Part shown: positions 7,973-14,321 of the stretch, one piece after another
Numbering within the stretch: position 1 is the stretch's first letter
Layout of the letters: each line of letters opens with the position of its first letter
Source of the DNA: Flavobacteriales bacterium UBA5692
Lineage (GTDB): Bacteria > Bacteroidota > Bacteroidia > Flavobacteriales_D > Sanyastnellaceae
DNA length: 20,474 nucleotides
Direction of reading: 5' to 3'
Assembly (NCBI GenBank): GCA_002420235.1
Contig: DIHQ01000078.1
Location: forward strand, 1-20,474
The notes under the pieces: model-generated
What the model was told of the DNA's origin: nothing
Databases searched by the model: none
What the model saw: only the letters and a program-made list of their open reading frames with translations
Program-made: the position numbers and the translations under genes

Positions 7973-8062
7973 ATGCCAAGCGGTAAAAAACGCAAGCGAC
8001 ATAAGATGGCGACTCACAAGCGCAAAAAAAGACTGCGCAAAAATCGTCACAAAAAGAAGTAA
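7973..8062 (+). CDS. 29-residue AURKAIP1/COX24 (mS38/bS22-like) ribosomal peptide
   Basis: A complete 29-codon frame with ATG at 7973 and TAA at 8060. The product starts MPSGKKRKRHKMATHKRKKR and continues with Leu, Arg, Lys, Asn, Arg, His and three Lys. It is almost wholly basic and is the form I recall as the Bacteroidota AURKAIP1/COX24 domain protein, related to the C-terminus of mitochondrial mS38 and to the small-subunit peptide called bS22 in mycobacteria. It is expected to bind 16S rRNA in the 30S subunit; this is by family, not shown here. It is too short for normal gene-calling cut-offs and sits between the TPR gene and RNase G, followed by a hairpin and T-run. The recognisable sequence and tight spacing make a chance frame unlikely. 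Confidence 0.9.
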   Translation: MPSGKKRKRHKMATHKRKKRLRKNRHKKK

Positions 8063-8065
8063 GGG

Positions 8066-8103
8066 TTCGCCGGGGATTTACCCGGTGAAGCACTGCTTTT
8101 TTT
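8066..8103 (+). terminator. Hairpin with T-run between small peptide gene and RNase G
   Basis: The arm TTCGCCGGG (8066-8074) pairs with CCCGGTGAA (8081-8089) through nine pairs including one G-U, with a six-base loop. A run of seven T follows at 8097-8103 after a seven-base spacer. The stem is strong, but the spacer is longer than in a canonical intrinsic terminator. It could terminate or attenuate the HU-TPR-peptide message before RNase G, or act as an mRNA processing or stabilising element. Confidence 0.55.
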
Positions 8104-8120
8104 ACTAACCCGATTCCTGC

Positions 8121-9668
8121 ATGAGCAAAGAATTGGTCATAAACTCCACCTCAGGAAAGGTAGAGATAGCTTTGTTAGAGGAAGGTCAGCTCGTTGAGTT
8201 GCACCGAGATCAAGGAGACAAAGCGTACGTGGTCGGAGATATATTCTTGGGCCGAGTCAGGAAGGTATTGCCCAGCCTCAACGCAGCATTTGTCGACGTG
8301 GGGCATGAGCGTGATGCATTTCTGCACTATTTGGACTTAGGTCCCCAATACCGAACTCAGCAGAAGTACGTGAAGCGGGTCATGCAGGGCAAACAGCCTG
8401 TGCCTGATTTGGGTAACTTCAAAAAAGAGGCCGAGATTATTAAGAAAGGGAAGATCAAGGATGAGGTTTCATCTTCCCAGTTGGTGCTTGTACAGGTTGC
8501 CAAGGAGCCAATCAGCTCGAAGGGTCCACGCTTGACTGCTGAGGTGACGCTTCCCGGACGATACATAGCACTGGTTCCATTCAGCGATAAGGTTTCATTG
8601 TCTCGTCGTATTCGGAGTGAGGAGGAAAGGAAGCGTTTGAAGCGCCTAATGCAAAGCATTCGGCCTCCGGGTTTCGGTATCATCATCCGCACGGTCGCAG
8701 AGAATAAGGGTGCAGCTGATTTGCACGCAGACCTTGAGGACTTAGTAACGAGGTGGGGCATCATGCACAAAAAGTTGCGCAATGCCAAGCCAGGAAAGCG
8801 TGTGCTAGGTGAGCTAAATAAAACCAATGCCGTTTTGCGCGATGTGTTGACACCAGATTGCACTGGAATCCGAGTGAACGACGAAAAATTAGCCGATGAG
8901 GTTAAAACCTACTTGCAAAGTATCGGTTCCAAAAAAACGGATATAGTGAAGGTTGTGCGGGTCAAAGATCTGTTCAATACGCTTTCCATTCATCGCCAGA
9001 TTAAAGCGACTTTCGGTAAACAAGTTAACTTAAGGAGTGGGGCGTATTTAATTGTGGAGCAAACTGAGGCGATGCATGTCATCGATGTTAACAGCGGTGG
9101 ACGAAAGGCAGGGGCCAAAGACCAAGAAGAAAACGCCCTGCAAACTAACCTCGAGTGCTGTAAAGAGATTGCGCGGATATTGAGATTACGAGACATGGGC
9201 GGCATTATTTGTATTGATTTCATCGATATGGCTAAGCGTGAGCACAATAAAGAGCTTACAACGGCCATGAAACAGGCAATGAAGGCTGATAAAGCAAAGC
9301 ATAATATCATTGCACCTAGCCGCTTTGGTGTCGTGGAAATGACCCGTCAACGTGTGAGGCCTGTTGCTGATGTAAAGACTTCCGAAGCCTGTCCGACTTG
9401 CCAAGGGACCGGAAATGTTCAGGCGTCCATTCTTATCACAGACACAATTGATTCGGCAATTCACCAAGCCATCAAAAAAGAAGCTCAGACGCGCCTAACC
9501 GTTATGATGCACCCAATCATTGAGGCATACATTAAACAAGGGTGGTTTAATAGCATCTTGCGCAAGTGGCAGCGTAATCATGGCATCAAGATTCACGTAG
9601 AGTCCAATTCTTCAATGGAGATTTTGGAGTTCCACCTCTACAACGCAGAAGGAGTGGAGTTGGAGTGA
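8121..9668 (+). CDS. rng: Ribonuclease G (RNase E/G family)
   Basis: 515 residues, a single-unit RNase E/G without the long C-terminal scaffold of RNase E. It cleaves single-stranded RNA endonucleolytically and matures rRNA and mRNA. An N-terminal S1 domain (about 37-130, GDIFLGRVRKVLPSLNAAFVDVG) carries an internal insertion rich in Lys (78-115). An RNase H-like/5'-sensor region includes LPGRYIALVP. The catalytic Mg-binding Asp pair is visible at Asp322 (HVIDVNSGG) and Asp366 (IICIDFIDM), and CPTCQGTG (424-431) is the zinc link used for dimerisation. It starts 58 bases after the small ribosomal-type peptide gene across a hairpin with a T-run, and converges with the HD gene with a three-base gap. 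The symbol is by domain layout; some annotate it as Rne/Rng. Confidence 0.95.
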   Translation: MSKELVINSTSGKVEIALLEEGQLVELHRDQGDKAYVVGDIFLGRVRKVLPSLNAAFVDVGHERDAFLHYLDLGPQYRTQQKYVKRVMQGKQPVPDLGNFKKEAEIIKKGKIKDEVSSSQLVLVQVAKEPISSKGPRLTAEVTLPGRYIALVPFSDKVSLSRRIRSEEERKRLKRLMQSIRPPGFGIIIRTVAENKGAADLHADLEDLVTRWGIMHKKLRNAKPGKRVLGELNKTNAVLRDVLTPDCTGIRVNDEKLADEVKTYLQSIGSKKTDIVKVVRVKDLFNTLSIHRQIKATFGKQVNLRSGAYLIVEQTEAMHVIDVNSGGRKAGAKDQEENALQTNLECCKEIARILRLRDMGGIICIDFIDMAKREHNKELTTAMKQAMKADKAKHNIIAPSRFGVVEMTRQRVRPVADVKTSEACPTCQGTGNVQASILITDTIDSAIHQAIKKEAQTRLTVMMHPIIEAYIKQGWFNSILRKWQRNHGIKIHVESNSSMEILEFHLYNAEGVELE

Positions 9669-9671
9669 GTA

Positions 9672-10907
9672 TCAGGAAGTTTCTAGCTCCTTTGGATAGC
9701 AAACGAAGGACTTTGCTACTGTACGCATTAGGATTTCTCGACTTAACTGATCTGACGCATCTGCAAAGTCTGATTTGATTCCGTTTTTAAACAGGATGGT
9801 AATTCCGCCGGATTCGTAGATTTTATTGTCAATTCGGTCATTGATGATGAGGTATTTAGCTTCCCTTTCCCCGATGCCGTACTTGGTAACGATTCGTTCT
9901 AAAAGTGAATCCAACTCTTTCTTCTCAAAGGGCTCGGGACGCAGATTAATTCGGAAGAGGTCGCGATGGACGATGCGCCGGCTCACCTCACTCAACACAA
10001 AGTCTTTGTGGAATTGCCAGACTTTTAATGCGGCGAGGATGTCGCTGTCATCGAGCAGGCAGAATTGGTCCAATATGGCCTCATCCGCAAAAAATTGGGT
10101 GCGATCTAATGAATCGTATATGAAAGTTCTCAGGGCGGGAGAGGCATGAATTTCAATACCTTCCTGTGCTAATTCTTTGGCACGCTTTAGGGCCGTCACC
10201 AGCATAAACTCGGCGCACAGGACGGTACGGTGTAGGTAGACCTGCCAGTACATGAGGCGACGAGCCATGAGGAATTTTTCAATTGAGTAGACTCCCTTTT
10301 CTTCGACGACCAATTCATTGTCCGCTACAGCCAGCATCTTAATAATGCGCTCGCTTCCGATGTTTCCTTCCGCGACTCCGCTGTAGAAACTGTCGCGAGC
10401 CAAGTAGTCCATGCGATCCATGTCCAGTTGTGATGAAACAAGCTGGTGCAGGAATTTCTTGGGGTGATGGTCGTTGAAAATTGCAATAGCCGTATCCAAT
10501 GCGCCATTGAAAATTTCGTTCAGTCGGGCCATGATGAGGGTGCTGATGTCCTCATGTTGAACTCCCTTGACGATGCTGTGTTCGAGGGCATGGCTGAATG
10601 GCCCATGTCCAATGTCATGGAGTAGGATGGCTGCACAAGCTCCTTCAGCCTCCAATGGACTGATCTCGGTCCCTTTTGCCTGAAGGACCGCAATGGCCTC
10701 TTGCATAAGGTGCAGTGCGCCAATTGCGTGGTGGAATCGATTGTGTACGGCGCCAGGATAAACGAGGTGGGAAAGTCCGAGTTGGCTGATGCGGCGCAAG
10801 CGCTGAACATAGGGGTGGTCCATGAGGTCAAAACTCAACTCATGCTGAATGGTGATGAATCCGTAGACAGGATCGTTAAGAATTTTGTGTTTGTTGTGAC
10901 TTGACAT
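9672..10907 (-). CDS. HD-domain phosphohydrolase, SAMHD1/dNTPase-like
   Basis: 411 residues from Met at 10907. All metal and active-site motifs of the SAMHD1/EF1143-type HD fold are seen: RFHHAIG with ligand His60, HDIGHGPFSH (97-106) with the His97-Asp98 pair and catalytic-type His101 and His106, and DMDRMDYLARDS with Asp164 and Tyr168. Proteins of this family hydrolyse dNTPs to deoxynucleosides and triphosphate, or related phosphoesters; the actual substrate here is inference. An in-frame Met further upstream (10982) would extend into the porX promoter region and adds residues unlike the family, so the MSSHNKHKILNDPVYGF start is preferred. The gene is divergent from porX and its stop is three bases from the RNase G stop. 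Confidence 0.9.
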   Translation of the reverse strand: MSSHNKHKILNDPVYGFITIQHELSFDLMDHPYVQRLRRISQLGLSHLVYPGAVHNRFHHAIGALHLMQEAIAVLQAKGTEISPLEAEGACAAILLHDIGHGPFSHALEHSIVKGVQHEDISTLIMARLNEIFNGALDTAIAIFNDHHPKKFLHQLVSSQLDMDRMDYLARDSFYSGVAEGNIGSERIIKMLAVADNELVVEEKGVYSIEKFLMARRLMYWQVYLHRTVLCAEFMLVTALKRAKELAQEGIEIHASPALRTFIYDSLDRTQFFADEAILDQFCLLDDSDILAALKVWQFHKDFVLSEVSRRIVHRDLFRINLRPEPFEKKELDSLLERIVTKYGIGEREAKYLIINDRIDNKIYESGGITILFKNGIKSDFADASDQLSREILMRTVAKSFVCYPKELETS

Positions 10908-11008
10908 GTGCTCAAGGCATATAAAATCTGCTTTCAAAGCGTTTATTCCCCGCGCAAGGTAACCTGTCGAAAGCGGTAGCACGTATTTTTGAAGAGACGA
11001 TTTTATTT
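10908..11008. promoter_or_regulatory. Divergent promoter region between HD gene and porX
   Basis: This 101-base spacer serves two divergent genes. On the plus strand, TATTTTTG at 10984-10991 fits TAnnTTTG and ends 17 bases before the porX ATG, with an AT-rich leader (ATTTTATTT) before the start. No good -33 TTG was found at the expected distance. On the minus strand I see no exact consensus box for the HD gene. The two transcription units are close enough to share regulation. Confidence 0.5.
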
Positions 11009-12577
11009 ATGCAAAGAACTCCACGCATCTTATGGGCAGACGACGAAATTGATTTGCTTAAACCACACGTCTTATTTCTAGAGGCAAAAGGATACCATGT
11101 GACGGCCGTCAATAGCGGTGTTGAAGCACTGGAGAAGCTCATGGCAGAGGTTTATGACTTGGTGTTTTTGGATGAGCAAATGCCAGGCTTGAATGGGTTG
11201 GAAACGCTTACTCGAATTAAGGATCAGCGGCCGCATTTGCCAGTCATCATGATAACCAAAAGTGAGGAGGAGCACATCATGGAAGAGGCAATTGGATCGA
11301 AAATCAGCGACTACCTAATCAAGCCAGTTAACCCCAACCAGATTTTGCTTGCAATCAAGAAAAATCTTGACGAGCGGCGCCTAGTAAGCGAAAAAGCAAT
11401 GCTGGACTATCAGCGTGAATTCCGGGAAATTTCGATGAAATTGATGGATAAGCTTGACGCCTCAGATTGGGCGTCTATTTTTCAGCGTTTGGTACACTGG
11501 AAGCTTGAGCTGGAGAATTCTGAAGATTCCGGTATGTCGGACATTTTGGAAATGCAGTTTAAAGATGCCAACCGTCAATTTGCGAAGTTTTACGAGTCGA
11601 ACTATGCCGAGTGGATGGCCGGCCCGGGAGAAGGGACTCCTGTGCTTTCACACCGGCTTTTACCCACCAAACTATCGCGCGTTTGGGCCGATACTGGCGA
11701 CGATCGTCCGGTATACCTCGTTGTCATCGATAACCTACGTTTGGACCAGTGGAAAATGATTGAGCCCTTGCTTTTAAACCGTTTTCGAGTGGCGCACAAT
11801 GAGACCTACTTTTCGATACTTCCAACTGCGACACAGTATGCCCGCAATGCACTTTTTGCTGGGCTTTCCCCGGCGGAAATTGCACGGATATACCCACAAT
11901 ATTGGATTGGTGAGGACGAAGAGGGCAGCAAAAACAAATTTGAAGGGGAACTATTCCAATCCCTGCTGAAGCGAATGAATTTTAGCGGCAAATCTTCCTA
12001 CCACAAAATCACAAATCTGGCATTGGGAAAGAAAATGGTGGACCAATTCCACCAGACGCTTGATAATCAGTTGACGGCGATTGTGTACAATTTCGTCGAC
12101 ATGCTCTCACATGCGCGAACGGAGATGGAAGTGCTGAAGGAATTGGCCGAGGACGAGGCGGCGTACCGTTCGTTGACCTTGTCTTGGTTTGAACACAGTG
12201 CCTTAAAAGACCTGTTGAATTTGATGGCAGAATCCGGGGCTCGTGTCATCATTACCACCGACCATGGTACGGTGCGAGTAGCAAACTCCCTGAAAGTAAA
12301 AGGGGAGCGTAACACGAACAGTAACTTACGCTACAAGGTGGGACGGAATTTGGGTTATGATACTGGCGATGTCTTTGCAATACGCCAGCCGGAAGAGGCT
12401 GGGCTGCCGCGCCCCAATGTGAGCAGTGCCTATATTTTTGCTCGGGAAGACGATTTTCTCGTCTACCCCAACAACTATAATTACTTTTCGCAATATTTCA
12501 CGGACACATTCCAGCACGGTGGAATCTCCTTGGAAGAGGTGATAATTCCATGGGTTGAATTGGATCCTATTTCTTAG
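11009..12577 (+). CDS. porX: T9SS response regulator PorX (receiver + PglZ phosphodiesterase)
   Basis: 522 residues. Residues 4-122 form a CheY-like receiver with acidic pocket Asp11/Asp12, phospho-acceptor Asp55 (VFLDEQMPG), Thr83 and Lys105. A helical bundle (about 125-210) follows. Then comes an alkaline-phosphatase-superfamily/PglZ domain with the expected metal and nucleophile residues: Asp241 (VVIDNLRLDQW), Thr273 (PTATQYARN), Asp364 and His368 (FVDMLSHAR), Asp418-His419 (TTDHG) and a late His in FQHGGISLEE. This is the architecture of PorX, the response regulator that with histidine kinase PorY controls type IX secretion in Porphyromonas and that is reported to hydrolyse oligonucleotides. 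No porY is in the window. It leads a tight operon, 8 bases before tsaE. All catalytic residues are intact, so the enzyme is predicted active. Confidence 0.95.
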   Translation: MQRTPRILWADDEIDLLKPHVLFLEAKGYHVTAVNSGVEALEKLMAEVYDLVFLDEQMPGLNGLETLTRIKDQRPHLPVIMITKSEEEHIMEEAIGSKISDYLIKPVNPNQILLAIKKNLDERRLVSEKAMLDYQREFREISMKLMDKLDASDWASIFQRLVHWKLELENSEDSGMSDILEMQFKDANRQFAKFYESNYAEWMAGPGEGTPVLSHRLLPTKLSRVWADTGDDRPVYLVVIDNLRLDQWKMIEPLLLNRFRVAHNETYFSILPTATQYARNALFAGLSPAEIARIYPQYWIGEDEEGSKNKFEGELFQSLLKRMNFSGKSSYHKITNLALGKKMVDQFHQTLDNQLTAIVYNFVDMLSHARTEMEVLKELAEDEAAYRSLTLSWFEHSALKDLLNLMAESGARVIITTDHGTVRVANSLKVKGERNTNSNLRYKVGRNLGYDTGDVFAIRQPEEAGLPRPNVSSAYIFAREDDFLVYPNNYNYFSQYFTDTFQHGGISLEEVIIPWVELDPIS

Positions 12578-12585
12578 CATTCATT

Positions 12586-13089
12586 ATGTCATCGGAGCAA
12601 TCATTGAAACGCATTTGGGCTTCTGGTCCGTTTGATTTGGAGGGCCTACCCGCAGCAGCAGAACAGTTGATTCCTGTTTTGAGTAATGTACTTCGTCCTG
12701 TTGATGAAGGAAGAATCCCGGCAGGTGTAGTTGCACTTAAAGGAGAAATGGGAGCAGGTAAAACCACTTTAGTGAAGGCACTGTGTGCAGCTTGGAACGT
12801 AGTTGAAGATGCGGTGAGTCCCACGTTCGCACTTGTCCAATCTTACTTGGGTCAAAACCGTACGATTTACCATTTGGATTTGTACCGGTTGAAGAATGAG
12901 GAAGAGGCTTGGGATTTGGGACTTACGGAATACTTCGACGGGGACGAATTGAATTTTGTGGAGTGGCCTGAACGGGCGCCAGGAATTCTCCCCGAGGATG
13001 CTGTTTTACTTGAGGTAGATGTGAATGGTCTTCATGTCGATGGAACGCGCGAGCTATACTTGTCCATTCCTCATGAACTGCGGATGTAG
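12586..13089 (+). CDS. tsaE: tRNA threonylcarbamoyladenosine biosynthesis ATPase TsaE
   Basis: 167 residues. TsaE is the ATPase that assists the TsaB-TsaD complex in making t6A at position 37 of ANN-decoding tRNAs. Signatures are Walker A GEMGAGKTT (53-61), the switch-like SPTFALVQSY (78-87), HLDLYRL (96-102) and FVEWPERA (124-131) with the Walker B-type acidic residue. About 40 residues precede the P-loop strand; this lead is a little longer than in short TsaE proteins, but the next in-frame Met (at the MGAGKTT loop) is too late. It lies between porX and the alanine-dehydrogenase-like gene with gaps of 8 and 14 bases, a gene order I recall from other Bacteroidota. No functional link to T9SS regulation is known to me. 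Confidence 0.95.
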   Translation: MSSEQSLKRIWASGPFDLEGLPAAAEQLIPVLSNVLRPVDEGRIPAGVVALKGEMGAGKTTLVKALCAAWNVVEDAVSPTFALVQSYLGQNRTIYHLDLYRLKNEEEAWDLGLTEYFDGDELNFVEWPERAPGILPEDAVLLEVDVNGLHVDGTRELYLSIPHELRM

Positions 13090-13103
13090 TAATTTGTGCA
13101 ACG

Positions 13104-14321
13104 ATGAGTGAAAAGAAAAAACGCATTCAATCGTTGGCGCGTGAAGCAGCCTTACTCCCTCAGGAAGATGTTCTACAAGTTTCAGAACGCACCAATGAGT
13201 TGGTCATTGGCATTCCGAACGAGGCGAGTTTCCAAGAAAAAAGAGTGGCCTTGGTTCCCGAAGCCGTTGCTCTCTTGGTGGCACGAGGTCATCAGGTGCT
13301 CGTCGAATCTGGGGCTGGAGAGCATGCACACTACCAAGATTCGGACTACAGCGAGTCGGGGGCACGTATTGTTTATGACCGCCGGCAGGTTTTCCAAACT
13401 GGCATGGTGCTAAAAGTCGAGCCACCCACGATTGAGGAGGTGGGATTGATGGGTATGCGTCAAACTTTGATTAGTGCTTTGCAATGGACTGTTCAATCTG
13501 AAGGAGTGCTTGAGGCGTTAGCCAAAAAGAAAACCACAGCGATTGCATGGGACTTCCTCCAAAATGCCAACGGGATTTTCCCTCTCGTGCGTGCAATGGG
13601 AGAGATTGCAGGCAACTCATCGGTACTAATTGCGGGTGAATTACTTGCGGGTCCGGAGGGAAGTGGAACGCTTTTCGGTGGGGTCTCCGGCGTCAGTCCA
13701 ACTGAAGTGGTAGTCATCGGTGCAGGTACGGTAGGAGAATTTGCGGCGCGTGCGGCCATTGGCCTTGGTGCGACAGTCAAGGTTTTTGACAACAGTCCGC
13801 ATCGACTTATTCGTTTGCAAAATGCTCTCGGACAGCGTTTGTGGACCAGTACAGTTCAGCCCTCCGTCTTGCAAGATGCTCTAAAAACTGCAGACGTTGC
13901 CATTGGAGCCATTCGCGGTTCCAGCCAGCGAGCACCTTTGATTGTTTCGGAACCAATGGTTGCGGGCATGCGTCGAGGAACGGTCATAGTTGATGTCACC
14001 ATCGACCGTGGGGGATGCTTTGAAACGAGCCGGGTCACTTCACACGAACGCCCCACTTTTACTGAATTGGAAGTGATTCACTACTGTGTGCCGAACATTC
14101 CATCAAGGGTAAGCCGCACGGCGTCGAAGGCTTTGAGTAACATTATGGCTCCAATGCTTTTGGAATTTGCCGCCGACGGTGGTGTTGACGGTTCGATACG
14201 TAAAAATCCAGTTGCACGTTCCGGGATCTATATGTTTCAAGGCAATGTCACGCACATGGGCTTGGCGGCAGAATCTGGCCTAGCCTACAAGGATTTAGAT
14301 TTGCTCTTGGCGACATTCTGA
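13104..14321 (+). CDS. Alanine dehydrogenase / PntA-family protein
   Basis: 405 residues, about 30 longer at the N-terminus than classical Ald. The family would interconvert alanine and pyruvate with NAD. Residues 34-170 form the AlaDH/PNT N-domain: GIPNEASFQEKRVALVP with Arg47, ESGAGEHAHYQDSDY, and VLKVEPP with Lys104. The NAD-binding Rossmann domain has GAGTVGEFAARAA (207-219) and the acidic ribose-binding Asp229 (VFDN). VTIDRGGCFETSR contains Asp301, matching the catalytic Asp of Ald. The position equal to the substrate-binding His96 of mycobacterial Ald is Gln127 (LISALQW), so alanine activity should not be assumed and I give no symbol. It is third in the porX-tsaE unit and its last 27 bases overlap the convergent mutS end. 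Confidence 0.85.
   Translation: MSEKKKRIQSLAREAALLPQEDVLQVSERTNELVIGIPNEASFQEKRVALVPEAVALLVARGHQVLVESGAGEHAHYQDSDYSESGARIVYDRRQVFQTGMVLKVEPPTIEEVGLMGMRQTLISALQWTVQSEGVLEALAKKKTTAIAWDFLQNANGIFPLVRAMGEIAGNSSVLIAGELLAGPEGSGTLFGGVSGVSPTEVVVIGAGTVGEFAARAAIGLGATVKVFDNSPHRLIRLQNALGQRLWTSTVQPSVLQDALKTADVAIGAIRGSSQRAPLIVSEPMVAGMRRGTVIVDVTIDRGGCFETSRVTSHERPTFTELEVIHYCVPNIPSRVSRTASKALSNIMAPMLLEFAADGGVDGSIRKNPVARSGIYMFQGNVTHMGLAAESGLAYKDLDLLLATF

Noticed and set aside
8357..8863. 168-residue minus-strand frame inside RNase G
   Set aside because: Antisense shadow of a well-supported gene, with low-complexity Ser/Arg-rich product.
10908..10982. Longer N-terminus for the HD protein starting at 10982
   Set aside because: The added residues are unlike the family and consume the spacer that holds the porX promoter box.
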